From Lachnospiraceae bacterium (lineage in GTDB: Bacteria; Bacillota; Clostridia; Lachnospirales; Lachnospiraceae): DNA of 62,381 bases. This document shows, piece after piece, positions 1-8,525 of the stretch. Under the pieces are notes generated by a model that had not been told where the DNA came from, did not search any database, and saw nothing but the letters and a program-made list of their open reading frames with translations. Every line of letters starts with the position of its first letter. The first letter of the stretch is position 1. A program made the translations under genes and the position numbers. Location: NCBI GenBank assembly GCA_024692955.1, contig JAILLW010000023.1:1-62381 (forward strand), written 5' to 3'.

Positions 1-7
1 ATCCTTC

Positions 8-121
8 TTAGCTCCTTTCATTGATTTTCAGACGAAAAAAAGACGCTCTCTCCGGAATTCTCTGTTTTCCGAAAATAGCGTCTTCTATATCCTCAATATT
101 CAATTCATGGTATTTTGACAT
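8..121 (-). CDS. possible small ORF, 37 aa, unknown function
   Basis: An ATG at 121 opens a 37-codon frame ending in TAA at 8-10; the peptide begins MSKYHELNIEDIED and ends INERS. It looks protein-like (mixed polar, amphipathic), but no family is recognised and no good Shine-Dalgarno precedes the ATG. A strong terminator-like hairpin lies inside the frame, so the frame may be accidental or part of a leader region. An AAAGGAG motif near its 3' end sits 9 nt before the window edge, where another gene may start. Low confidence. Confidence 0.28.
   Translation of the reverse strand: MSKYHELNIEDIEDAIFGKQRIPERASFFRLKINERS
35..84 (-). terminator. intrinsic terminator downstream of glgA
   Basis: On the minus strand an 8-bp stem (AAGACGCT at 84-77 with AGCGTCTT at 47-40), with an inner CGGAA/TTCCG pairing, is followed by a run of T. 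This is a standard intrinsic terminator shape. It would end transcription leaving glgA, about 200 nt past its stop, and it overlaps the small frame at 8-121. Confidence 0.6.
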
Positions 122-211
122 CAAAAATCGCCAAAAATTGAAAGTGGCTTTTCGTCAGCGCCCCTCGATTCCGCTTCGCTGCATCTCGTGGCCTGTTGCT
201 TCGCAACATAT

Positions 212-273
212 CCCACGAAAGAAAAATACCCCTTGGAATGCAAGCATTCCCGGGGTAATATTTGTTTCGTGGG
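212..273. repeat. 62-nt near-perfect long hairpin downstream of glgA
   Basis: Left arm 212-240 (starts CCCACGAAA, ends GGAATG) pairs with right arm 245-273 (starts CATTCC, ends TTTCGTGGG) around the loop CAAG. The outer 9 bp, an ACCCC/GGGGT block and the inner GGAATG/CATTCC block are perfect, with small internal mismatches. It starts about 19 nt after the glgA stop. No T-run follows on the minus strand, so it is not a simple terminator. A smaller GTTGC/GCAAC hairpin lies next to it at about 194-207. It could be a mobile palindromic element or an mRNA 3'-end stabiliser. Confidence 0.7.
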
Positions 274-291
274 CTGCGCCGACTCAGCTTA

Positions 292-1737
292 TCAGCCTAT
301 CAACCAGTCGTACATCTCCATATACTTCTTCGCGGAGACATTCCAGCTGAAATCCGTGGCCATCGCGCGGTCTATAATCTTATTCCATTCCCGCTTCTTG
401 TCATAATAGATCTTCTCCGCGTAACGGATCGTACCGAGCATCTCATGGGCATTGTAATTCACAAAGGAAAAGCCCGTACCTGTGGAATTGTACTCGTTGT
501 AGGGCTCCACGGTATCCTTCAGCCCGCCCGTCTCGCGCACAATGGGAACGGTGCCGTAACGAAGGCTCATAAGCTGCGAAAGTCCGCATGGCTCGAAGAG
601 CGACGGCATAAGGAAAGCATCGGAAGCCGCATAGATCTTATGGGAAAGCGGATCCGAGTAATAGATGTTCGCGGATACCTTGTCATTGTATTTCCAGTCA
701 AAGTGGCGGAACATATTCTCATAGCGCTCCTCGCCCGTTCCGAGAACCACGATCTGTACTTCGTCATGGCAGAGCTCATCCATAATATACGCGATGAGGT
801 CAAATCCCTTCTGATCCGTAAGACGGGATACGATCCCGATCATCATCTTCTTTTCATCGACCTTTAACCCGAGTTCCTTCTGCAGATCGGTCTTATTCTT
901 CACCTTCTCCTTCCGGAAATTGATGGCGTTATAAGGATGCGGAATGTTCTTATCCGTGGCGGGATTAAACTCATCATAGTCGATCCCGTTTACGATCCCG
1001 CGAAGATCATGCTCTCTTGCTCTGAGCAGTCCGTCCAGATTCTCTCCGTAAAATGCCGTCTTGATCTCATCCGCATAAGTCTGGGAAACCGTCGTAATGG
1101 CATCCGCATAAACAATGCCGCCCTTTAAAATGTTCGCATCCTTATACGCTTCGAGCTTATCCGATGTAAAGAAATAGTCCGGAAGGCCCGTGATATCCTT
1201 CACCTCCTGAACGCTCCATTTCCCCTGGAACTTCAGATTGTGGATCGTCATGATCGACTTGATCCCGCGGAAGAATTCATTTCCCTGGAAGCGTTCCTTC
1301 AGATATACGGGAACAAGTCCGGTCTGCCAGTCGTGGCAGTGGATCACATCCGGGCGGAAATCGATGATCGGAAGGATGGAAAGAGCCGCCTTGGAAAAGA
1401 AGGCAAACTTCTCGATCTCGTAAAGCGCATTGTCGCCGTAAGGAGTGAAACCGCCGAAGAACATCTCATTATCGATGAAATAATACTTCACCCCGTCGAC
1501 CTCGGCCTTCAGCACGCCGACATATTCGTTCTTCCAATGGAAGTCCATATAGAAGTGGGTCACATATTCAAGTTTGTCTTTCATTTCCTGCTTCATGCAG
1601 GTATATTTCGGGAGAATGACCCTGACATCGAAATATTTCTTGTCGATGCATTTGGGAAGAGAGCCCACCACATCCGCCAGTCCGCCCGTTTTGATGAACG
1701 GAACGCCCTCAGATGCGACAAACAGGATATTCTTCAT
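292..1737 (-). CDS. glgA: glycogen synthase (ADP-glucose type, GT5)
   Basis: A 481-aa glycosyltransferase that transfers glucose from ADP-glucose to growing alpha-1,4-glucan in the cytoplasm. The N terminus carries the KTGGLADVVG motif (residues 16-25) that binds ADP-glucose in GT5 enzymes. The C-terminal half has the EPCGLSQL motif and a conserved RETGGLKDTV segment. Length matches the family. The ATG at 1737 is preferred over an upstream TTG because AAGGAGG lies 6 nt before it. No other glycogen genes are in the window, so it appears to be transcribed alone from its own promoter at 1773-1802. Identification is secure. Confidence 0.95.
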   Translation of the reverse strand: MKNILFVASEGVPFIKTGGLADVVGSLPKCIDKKYFDVRVILPKYTCMKQEMKDKLEYVTHFYMDFHWKNEYVGVLKAEVDGVKYYFIDNEMFFGGFTPYGDNALYEIEKFAFFSKAALSILPIIDFRPDVIHCHDWQTGLVPVYLKERFQGNEFFRGIKSIMTIHNLKFQGKWSVQEVKDITGLPDYFFTSDKLEAYKDANILKGGIVYADAITTVSQTYADEIKTAFYGENLDGLLRAREHDLRGIVNGIDYDEFNPATDKNIPHPYNAINFRKEKVKNKTDLQKELGLKVDEKKMMIGIVSRLTDQKGFDLIAYIMDELCHDEVQIVVLGTGEERYENMFRHFDWKYNDKVSANIYYSDPLSHKIYAASDAFLMPSLFEPCGLSQLMSLRYGTVPIVRETGGLKDTVEPYNEYNSTGTGFSFVNYNAHEMLGTIRYAEKIYYDKKREWNKIIDRAMATDFSWNVSAKKYMEMYDWLIG

Positions 1738-1772
1738 AACCAACCTCCTTGAAACACTGCGTGTACGCAGAT

Positions 1773-1802
1773 ATTATAATTCAATTCCCATATCGATTAC
1801 AA
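1773..1802 (-). promoter_or_regulatory. sigma-A promoter of glgA
   Basis: On the minus strand TTGTAA (1802-1797), an 18-bp spacer and TATAAT (1778-1773) form a good vegetative promoter overlapping the 3' end of the upstream LD-carboxypeptidase gene. A small CTGCG/CGCAG hairpin follows in the short leader before the AAGGAGG site. This suggests glgA is transcribed separately from the recN-side operon. Confidence 0.6.
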
Positions 1803-2841
1803 GATGATTGTCCGAATACGAAACCCCGGAAAGCGCGCCGTTGATCAGCGTCATCATCGGTTTCATATGGCCGATATCGCACTCAGCGATCACGGGTACC
1901 GAATGTTTTATCCCGGGTATGCAAAGCTCAGCCCCCATAAGATCAAGCCCCCCGATCTCTTCCCCGTGTACGGCCCTTCCGAAGAGAAATCCCGTGGCCC
2001 CCTCAAACCAGCCGGCTTCTTCCAGCTCCCACATGGCACGCCGGATCGAGAAGACATTCAGGTCGCAGGCTTCCAGATACCATATAATCCCGTCATTCCT
2101 GTAACGGTGCACAAATTCCGGCACCCTGTCAAACCGTGTGCCCGCAAGATTCGCAAGGCTGTCCAGGCAGCCTCCGAGCAGGCGTCCCTTCATCGAAAGC
2201 TTTTCTGCCGGCTTCAGTCCGTATGCATATCCTTCTTTGCCGTTGTCGGGCAAAAATCCACGCATAACGACCGGCTCCGTCAGATTATAGGGCGCAAGCG
2301 GGTGTTCCTCGTCCTTTACCGCCTCTTTCTCCCAAAGGTCATAGTTTTCCGCAACGAGTTTCTTACCCTCCAGAAGATCCAGTGCATCCGAAAGGGACCT
2401 GTGGACGGGGTCCATTCCGAAGGAAGATGCGCAGGGACCGTATATGGAAGCGGTATCGCAAAGGGTCGTCAGCAGAAACGTAAAATTCGTATTATCCGAA
2501 TAGCCCATATACCACTTGGGCGCGCATTTCCCGATCCTTTCGAAATCAACTTCCGAGATCGTCTCGCACATAAGTTCCCCGCCGCCTGAGGATATAATCG
2601 CCTTTAAAGCAGGATCTTCGTAGGCTTCGGTAAGCTCCCTTGCGCAGGATGCCGGATCCGTGGAGATCCCGATCCCGTCGCTTTTGTAAATATTCGGGCC
2701 GGGCACGGCAAGATGCCCCCGCTCCTTAAAACAGTCACAGGCGTACCGGAATGCCGTTCTGTACGGTTCCGTCGCCACGGAAAATGACGGAGATACGATC
2801 CCGATGGGATCACCTTTTTTTATGAATTCCGGATAACGCAT
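1774..2841 (-). CDS. LD-carboxypeptidase family protein (peptidase S66)
   Basis: A 355-aa protein of the S66 family (LdcA/MccF-like). Family members cleave the L,D bond before the terminal D-Ala of murein tetrapeptides in the cytoplasm, or hydrolyse microcin C-type compounds. The N terminus reads GDPIGIVSPSF, typical of the family, and GYSDNT near residue 134 fits the segment around the nucleophilic serine. A GGGAGG site lies 4 nt before the ATG. It follows recN in the same direction, a position held by spoIVB in sporulating relatives. Whether it acts in murein recycling or immunity cannot be told from sequence; recycling is the default guess. Confidence 0.85.
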   Translation of the reverse strand: MRYPEFIKKGDPIGIVSPSFSVATEPYRTAFRYACDCFKERGHLAVPGPNIYKSDGIGISTDPASCARELTEAYEDPALKAIISSGGGELMCETISEVDFERIGKCAPKWYMGYSDNTNFTFLLTTLCDTASIYGPCASSFGMDPVHRSLSDALDLLEGKKLVAENYDLWEKEAVKDEEHPLAPYNLTEPVVMRGFLPDNGKEGYAYGLKPAEKLSMKGRLLGGCLDSLANLAGTRFDRVPEFVHRYRNDGIIWYLEACDLNVFSIRRAMWELEEAGWFEGATGFLFGRAVHGEEIGGLDLMGAELCIPGIKHSVPVIAECDIGHMKPMMTLINGALSGVSYSDNHLVIDMGIEL

Positions 2842-2854
2842 AAGTTCCTCCCTC

Positions 2855-4528
2855 TTAAGTCAGCTTTGCCTTCTGTATCAGATCCCTCGCGTTGTTGAGC
2901 GCAGCATCCGAGATTTCATCGGATCCAAGAAGTCTCGCCAGTTCCCGGATCTTTCCGTCATCGGTAAGCTCCCGGATCTTCGTCTTCGTTCTTCCTTCCT
3001 CCACGCTCTTTTCGATCACGAAATGGATATCCCCTTTTGCCGCGATCTGGGGAAGATGGGTGATCGCAAGAAGCTGATGGGACCGTGAAAGCCTCCCCAT
3101 CATTCCCGCCACCTTGAATGCCGTCACACCGCTTATTCCGGCGTCGATCTCATCGAATACCAGAGTATGAACATCCTCCCGGTCAGCGAAGATGCTCTTC
3201 AGTGCAAGCATGATTCTGGAGAGTTCCCCGCCGGAAGCCACATTCTGCATCGGCCGCAGTTCTTCTCCCGCATTAAGGCAGATCAGAAACTCCGCTTCGT
3301 CATAGCCGTTCGCGCCGATCTTTTCCTCATCGGAGGTGATTTCGATCCGGAAGCGAACCTCCGGGAAATTCAGGGAGTGCAGTGATTCCGTAAGCTGTTT
3401 TTCAAGCTGAGGCGCCGTTTTCTTACGGATATCGGAGAGTTCCCCGCAAAGTGACAGGGCCTCTTTGAAGGTTTCTTCCAGATCCTTCCTTACCTTCCTG
3501 ACCAGTTCATCATGATTTCGCAGTTTCGAAAGCGCTTCTTCCTTCTCCTTCGCGCTCTCAAGAACGGAAGCGATGCTCCCTCCGTATTTGCTCTTCAGGC
3601 GGTTTATCAGATCAAGCCGTTCTTCGATCTGCAGGAGTTCCCCGCCGTCAAAGGTCAGAGAATCCAGATAGGAGGATGCGGATCTTTGAAAGCCCTGAAG
3701 CAGATCCTCGATCTCGGAAAGTTCATTCCGGAATTCAGTGATCCGCTCGTCATAGCCCTCCGCCTGGGAAAGCTTCTGAAGCGCTCTTCCGATCAGGGCA
3801 AGAGCCCCTTCGCCATCCTCTCCCGTACAGGCAGACGCCCCGGTCACGCTCTCTTCGATCCTTTGCATATTGTTAAGAAGGCGGTATCTTTGTTCAAGTT
3901 CCTCGTCTTCACCTTCCGAAAGCGCGGCGTCCGCGATCTCCTTCAGCTCAAAATCCAGAAGATCCGCCTCTCTTTCTCTTACCGTCTCGTCCCCGGAAAG
4001 CTCTCTCTCCTCTTCCTTCAGGGCATCCAGTTTTTCCTTTACGCTTTTCAGTCTATCCTTTACAGGCTGAGACTTTCCGGCTGAAAAGTCATCGATCAGT
4101 CCGAGATAGTTACTCTTTTTAAGGAGTGACTGATTTTCATGCTGACCGTAAAGATCGATCAGGATCTCACCGGCCTTCATCAGCAGCGAGGAAGGCACCG
4201 TCTCCGCGTTTATCCTGCAGACACTGCGGCTGCTCATGATCCTTCTTGACAAAACGACGGTTCCGTCATCTTCCACCGGGATCCCGAGGGCCTCGATCCT
4301 CTCCTTTTCCCTCTCATTCACGGAAAAGACGAGTTCCACCAGAGCATACTCCTCCCCTGCCCGGATTACATCCTTCCCCGCTTTCAGTCCGAGGGCATAA
4401 TTGATCGAGCCGAGGATGATCGACTTCCCGGCTCCGGTCTCGCCCGTCAGGACATTGAAACCGTCTTTGAATGACACCTCTTCCTCTTCGATGAGTGCCA
4501 GATTTTTTACATGCAAAGATTCAAGCAA
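2855..4528 (-). CDS. recN: DNA repair protein RecN
   Basis: A 557-aa SMC-like ATPase that gathers at DNA double-strand breaks and promotes end cohesion. The Walker A motif GETGAGKS is at residues 29-36. A long, charged coiled-coil region rich in Glu and Lys fills about residues 150-360. The C-terminal ATPase half carries the ABC-type signature SGGELSR and a Walker B ending in VFDEIDAGISG. Length is normal. It starts 6 nt after argR, following the common argR-recN order of Firmicutes, and is probably cotranscribed with it. Confidence 0.96.
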   Translation of the reverse strand: MLESLHVKNLALIEEEEVSFKDGFNVLTGETGAGKSIILGSINYALGLKAGKDVIRAGEEYALVELVFSVNEREKERIEALGIPVEDDGTVVLSRRIMSSRSVCRINAETVPSSLLMKAGEILIDLYGQHENQSLLKKSNYLGLIDDFSAGKSQPVKDRLKSVKEKLDALKEEERELSGDETVREREADLLDFELKEIADAALSEGEDEELEQRYRLLNNMQRIEESVTGASACTGEDGEGALALIGRALQKLSQAEGYDERITEFRNELSEIEDLLQGFQRSASSYLDSLTFDGGELLQIEERLDLINRLKSKYGGSIASVLESAKEKEEALSKLRNHDELVRKVRKDLEETFKEALSLCGELSDIRKKTAPQLEKQLTESLHSLNFPEVRFRIEITSDEEKIGANGYDEAEFLICLNAGEELRPMQNVASGGELSRIMLALKSIFADREDVHTLVFDEIDAGISGVTAFKVAGMMGRLSRSHQLLAITHLPQIAAKGDIHFVIEKSVEEGRTKTKIRELTDDGKIRELARLLGSDEISDAALNNARDLIQKAKLT

Positions 4529-4534
4529 TGATCA

Positions 4535-4987
4535 CTAATCCTCTATGGCCGCGCGGATCTCTTCTTTTACTTTCGCCGCGTCACCCGCCGTTTTCAGTGC
4601 CATCATGATCGTATCATCTCCCGCGATGGTGCCTACGATCTCCTTAAAGCGCATGGCATCGATGGAGGCCGCCACCGCCATTGCCATACCGGGAACGGTC
4701 CTTACCACCAGCATATTCTGCGCGGTGTCCATGGAAAGAAAGCCGTCTTTTAATACGCGAAGATACTTGTCGGAAAGATAATGCTCCGATTCTTTAAGGA
4801 TCGCGTATTTCTGACCGCCTCCGCTCTTTGAGATCTTCGTGAGTTTAAGTTCCCGGATATCCCGTGAGATCGTGGCCTGAGTGACCGGAAAGCCTTCCTT
4901 TTCGAGAAGCCCCACCAGTTCCTCCTGTGTCTCGATGTCAAGGTTCTCCACGAGTTCCCTGATCTTGATATGTCTTGCTTTCTTCAT
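4535..4987 (-). CDS. argR: arginine repressor ArgR/AhrC
   Basis: A 150-aa regulator that binds ARG boxes in response to L-arginine, repressing arginine synthesis and activating catabolism in Firmicutes. Residues 1-70 form the winged helix-turn-helix, with the family signature TQATISRDIRELKL. The C-terminal 75 residues are the hexamerisation and arginine-binding domain, including the GTIAGDDTIM segment. Its start codon overlaps the nadK stop by 4 nt, implying translational coupling. No arginine biosynthesis gene is in this window, so its targets lie elsewhere. Confidence 0.95.
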   Translation of the reverse strand: MKKARHIKIRELVENLDIETQEELVGLLEKEGFPVTQATISRDIRELKLTKISKSGGGQKYAILKESEHYLSDKYLRVLKDGFLSMDTAQNMLVVRTVPGMAMAVAASIDAMRFKEIVGTIAGDDTIMMALKTAGDAAKVKEEIRAAIED

Positions 4988-5850
4988 TCCGATGCGTCGT
5001 CCTTCAGTTTCTTCCTCAGGGTCGTGAGGAAGCTTTCCTGCCTTAGTTTCACAATGCCTGTCGTTTTTTCGGATGCGCGGATAAGTACCCTGTCCCCCGT
5101 CTTCAGTCCCACCTTGTGGGAGCCGTCAAAGATTGCCTCCATGATCTGTTCGGAACCGTCCCTTGCATGATCGATGTGGATCTCCACCTCATCCTCTTCG
5201 GAAAAGAGGATGCTCCGGTCGTGCATCGTATGCGGACAGATCGGTGTCAGCATGATCATCCTGGAAACGGGATTGATGATCGGGCCGCCCGCGGAAAGGG
5301 AATAGCCTGTAGATCCCGTAGGCGTGGCCGCTATGATACCGTCAGAATGATAGCGGTTGATCAGGAGTCCGTTGATATATACGGAAAGGCACAGGATCTT
5401 CAAAGAGCCCTTTCTGGTGATCACGATATCATTCAGGGATGCATGCTGATCGATTCTCTCTCCTTCGGAAAAGATCCGTCCGCTGATCATCATCCTCTCT
5501 TCGATCTGATAATCATCCGCCAGCATGCGGTCAAGCGCTTCATAGACCTCGCCCTGATTGATCTCGGAAAGAAAGCCGAGGGTCCCGAAATTTATCCCGA
5601 GAAAAGGTACGGACGCGTCGGAAAGATCATTGGCAGCCTGAAGCAGCGTTCCGTCCCCTCCGAGAACGATCACGCAGTCCGTGTCCTTCGGAAGCTGTCT
5701 GATATCCGTATACCCCTCTTTCATAAGGGACGGATCCGTCTGATCGATCACACAAGTGGCTCCGTGCTCCGTAAGATAGCGGTGAATATCCGCGGAAACC
5801 TCTCTGGTCCCTTCCTTTTCCCTATTGATGATCACAAAGAAATGCTTCAT
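4984..5850 (-). CDS. nadK: NAD kinase
   Basis: A 288-aa cytoplasmic enzyme that phosphorylates NAD to NADP with ATP. The hallmark GGDGTLL motif is near residue 65, and TPTGSTGYSLSAGGPI supplies the NAD-binding segment near residue 180. AAGGAG precedes the ATG by 5 nt. Its 5' end overlaps the tlyA reading frame by 29 nt and its 3' end overlaps argR by 4 nt, so the three genes are tightly coupled. The tlyA-nadK-argR-recN order is standard for Clostridia. Confidence 0.95.
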   Translation of the reverse strand: MKHFFVIINREKEGTREVSADIHRYLTEHGATCVIDQTDPSLMKEGYTDIRQLPKDTDCVIVLGGDGTLLQAANDLSDASVPFLGINFGTLGFLSEINQGEVYEALDRMLADDYQIEERMMISGRIFSEGERIDQHASLNDIVITRKGSLKILCLSVYINGLLINRYHSDGIIAATPTGSTGYSLSAGGPIINPVSRMIMLTPICPHTMHDRSILFSEEDEVEIHIDHARDGSEQIMEAIFDGSHKVGLKTGDRVLIRASEKTTGIVKLRQESFLTTLRKKLKDDASE

Positions 5851-6643
5851 TTGTTCTCCTTACCGTTTCTTCCGCCAGACTCAGGATCTCATCCTTCCTG
5901 TCTTCTCCGGGATCCTTTCCCAGATAAAGCAGATATTCGATATTTCCCTCCGGTCCCCGGATCGGAGATCCGTCAAGGCCGAGTATCGAGAATCCGGTAT
6001 CCGCGGCGCAGTTTACCACTTTTTCGATCACGGAAAGATGCACCGCCGGATCCCTCACAACTCCCTTTTTGCCGACGGACTCCCGGCCCGCTTCAAACTG
6101 GGGTTTGATGAGGCATACCATCTTCCCATCGCCGGAAAGGATCCGGCAGGCGGGAAGCAGGATCTTGTCAAGAGAAATGAACGCAACATCGCAGGCTGCA
6201 AAAGAAGGAGTCTCCGGCAGATCCTCCGGCGTAAGATACCGGAAATTTGTCTTTTCCATTGAAATGACACGCCCGTCATTTCTCAGTTTCCAGTCGAGCT
6301 GTCCGTATCCCACATCGATCGCATAGACCTTCGATGCTCCGTTCTGAAGAAGACAGTCCGTAAAGCCTCCCGTTGAGGCACCGATGTCCATGCAGATCCG
6401 GCCGTTCACATCGATGGGAAATACCTCAAAGGCTTTTTCCAGTTTCAGCCCGCCCCTGCTCACATATTTAAGAGACGGCCCTCTCACCTCGATGCCGATC
6501 CCTTCTTCTTCAAAGGTCGTTCCGGCTTTGTCTTCTTTCTGCCCGTTCACATAGACAAGCCCTTCCATGATGAGCGCTTTTGCTTTCTCACGGGAGGGTG
6601 CCAGCCCTTTATTCACCAGGATCAGATCCAGTCGCTGTTTCAT
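5822..6643 (-). CDS. TlyA family RNA 2'-O-methyltransferase (haemolysin A-like)
   Basis: A 273-aa protein with an N-terminal S4 RNA-binding domain (about residues 1-60, starting KQRLDLILVNKGLAPSRE) followed by an FtsJ-like Rossmann methyltransferase. The SAM-binding region reads DIGASTGGFTDCLL. Characterised TlyA proteins methylate ribose in 16S and/or 23S rRNA; the old name haemolysin is misleading. It sits 2 nt after dxs, as in many Clostridia. Modification specificity cannot be read from sequence. Confidence 0.93.
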   Translation of the reverse strand: MKQRLDLILVNKGLAPSREKAKALIMEGLVYVNGQKEDKAGTTFEEEGIGIEVRGPSLKYVSRGGLKLEKAFEVFPIDVNGRICMDIGASTGGFTDCLLQNGASKVYAIDVGYGQLDWKLRNDGRVISMEKTNFRYLTPEDLPETPSFAACDVAFISLDKILLPACRILSGDGKMVCLIKPQFEAGRESVGKKGVVRDPAVHLSVIEKVVNCAADTGFSILGLDGSPIRGPEGNIEYLLYLGKDPGEDRKDEILSLAEETVRRTNEAFLCDHQ

Positions 6644-6645
6644 CG

Positions 6646-8514
6646 TTAAAAAGGCCGCTCTCCGAGGATCCTTTCGGTAATGCTGTCGGGATCGATCTTA
6701 AGATGCTTCTTGAGAACATCCACATTTCCGTGTTCAACATAATCATCCGGGAGAGCGATCGTAAGGAGTCTTGCCGGGTTGTCGAGCGTGTCAAGATAGC
6801 TCCTCACCTGCTCACCATAACCTCCGGAAGCGACATTCTCCTCCATCGTAACCACAAGCCGGTGATTGTCGGATGCCCATTTCACCGCAAATTCATCGAT
6901 CGGCTTCGCGAATCGCGCATTTACGACACTGCATTTCAAGCCTCGCTCCCGAAGGCGGGTGCGCACTTCCTCGGCCGTTTCCACCATGGATCCCAGCGCA
7001 AGCAGGCAGATGTCCCCTTCCGCGAAAAGAAGCTCCGCCTTTCCGTACTGAATCTCGGCACGCACCTCCGACAGTCCGGCATAGGCTTCTCCTCTCGGAT
7101 ACCTGATCGCCACCGGTCTGTCCGCCGTGATCGCCCACTTCAGCATATCCGAGAGCTCCCATTTGTTCTTCGGCGCCATTACCGTCATATTCGGGATCGA
7201 ACTGAGGTAGGACAGATCAAAGATCCCCTGATGCGTCTCACCGTCCGCTCCCACGATCCCGGCCCTGTCCACAGCGAAGATCACCGGAAGCTTCTGAAGG
7301 CATACATCATGCAGGATCTGATCGTAGGCACGCTGAAGGAAAGAAGAATAGATCGCCACTACCGGCCGGAGGCCCGCCGCCGCAAGCCCCGCGGCAAAAG
7401 TCACCGCATGCTCCTCCGCGATGCCCACGTCAAAGAAACGGTCCGGATACATATTCCGGAAACGCTTCAGGCCGGTTCCGTCCGGCATGGCCGCAGTGAT
7501 CGCCACCACCCGCTCATCCCGGGCTCCGAGTTTGCACATGACAGTGGAAAAGATATCCGTATAGGCCGCCTTCCCCTGCTTCAGCGGAAGCCCGGTCTCC
7601 ACGTCAAAGGGACTGGTCCCGTGGAACCTGGCCGGATGCCTTAATGCCGGTTCGTAGCCTCGCCCCTTCTGGGTGATCACATGTACGATGATCGCCTTTT
7701 TACGGCGTCTTGCCTCCTTAAAGGCACGGACCATGGCATTGATGTCATGTCCGTCCACGGGGCCCAGATACGTAAGCCCCATATCCTCAAAGAACATTCC
7801 GGGCACCACAAGCTGTTTCAGAGAGCTTTTTACCTTCCGGACGGAGTCCACTACCTTGCCGCCGGGAGGCAGATCCTTGATCTTGTAATAGATGTCATCC
7901 TTGATGTCCAGATAAAGATCCGAAGTCCGGATGCTGTTCAGGTATTTACTCATTCCGCCCACGTTCTCGGAAATCGACATATTGTTGTCATTAAGGACAA
8001 TGATATAATTTGTCTCAAGCTTCGCAGCGTTGTTCAGCGCTTCATAAGCCATTCCTCCGGTAAGGGCGCCGTCTCCTATCACCGCAACGATCGTTTCATC
8101 CGTTCCTTTGATGTCGCGGGCAGCAACAAGCCCCAGGCCCGCGGAGATCGAAGTGGAACTGTGGCCGGTATTAAAGCAGTCCGCTTCCGACTCTTTCGTC
8201 TTGGGAAAGCCGCTCATGCCGCCGTAGCTTCGAAGATGATCAAAGCCTTCCTTTCTTCCGGAAAGAAGCTTATGGGTATAGGACTGATGCCCCACATCCC
8301 AGACGATCTTGTCCTCAGGAAGATCAAGAAAAAGGTGAAGCGCCATCGTAAGTTCCACCGCGCCGAGATTGGAGCCCAGATGTCCTCCGCTCTTCGAGAT
8401 CTTCTCAATGAGAAAGTCCCGGATCTCCTGCGCGAGTTTCTCATAATCCCCGGGATCCACCTTTTTGATATCATTCAGTTCTTTTATCGCATCTAAGATC
8501 ATTTTTTCCACCAT
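6646..8514 (-). CDS. dxs: 1-deoxy-D-xylulose-5-phosphate synthase
   Basis: A 622-aa thiamin diphosphate enzyme condensing pyruvate and glyceraldehyde 3-phosphate, the first step of the MEP isoprenoid pathway. The ThDP motif begins GDGALTGGMAYEALN near residue 143 and ends LNDNNMSI. The central pyrimidine-binding domain and C-terminal transketolase-like domain are present at usual length. The start could be the first ATG (8514) or the one four codons later, which has a GGTGG site before it. It follows ispA by 11 nt, placing two isoprenoid steps together. Confidence 0.96.
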   Translation of the reverse strand: MVEKMILDAIKELNDIKKVDPGDYEKLAQEIRDFLIEKISKSGGHLGSNLGAVELTMALHLFLDLPEDKIVWDVGHQSYTHKLLSGRKEGFDHLRSYGGMSGFPKTKESEADCFNTGHSSTSISAGLGLVAARDIKGTDETIVAVIGDGALTGGMAYEALNNAAKLETNYIIVLNDNNMSISENVGGMSKYLNSIRTSDLYLDIKDDIYYKIKDLPPGGKVVDSVRKVKSSLKQLVVPGMFFEDMGLTYLGPVDGHDINAMVRAFKEARRRKKAIIVHVITQKGRGYEPALRHPARFHGTSPFDVETGLPLKQGKAAYTDIFSTVMCKLGARDERVVAITAAMPDGTGLKRFRNMYPDRFFDVGIAEEHAVTFAAGLAAAGLRPVVAIYSSFLQRAYDQILHDVCLQKLPVIFAVDRAGIVGADGETHQGIFDLSYLSSIPNMTVMAPKNKWELSDMLKWAITADRPVAIRYPRGEAYAGLSEVRAEIQYGKAELLFAEGDICLLALGSMVETAEEVRTRLRERGLKCSVVNARFAKPIDEFAVKWASDNHRLVVTMEENVASGGYGEQVRSYLDTLDNPARLLTIALPDDYVEHGNVDVLKKHLKIDPDSITERILGERPF

Positions 8515-8525
8515 CCCCGGAAAAA

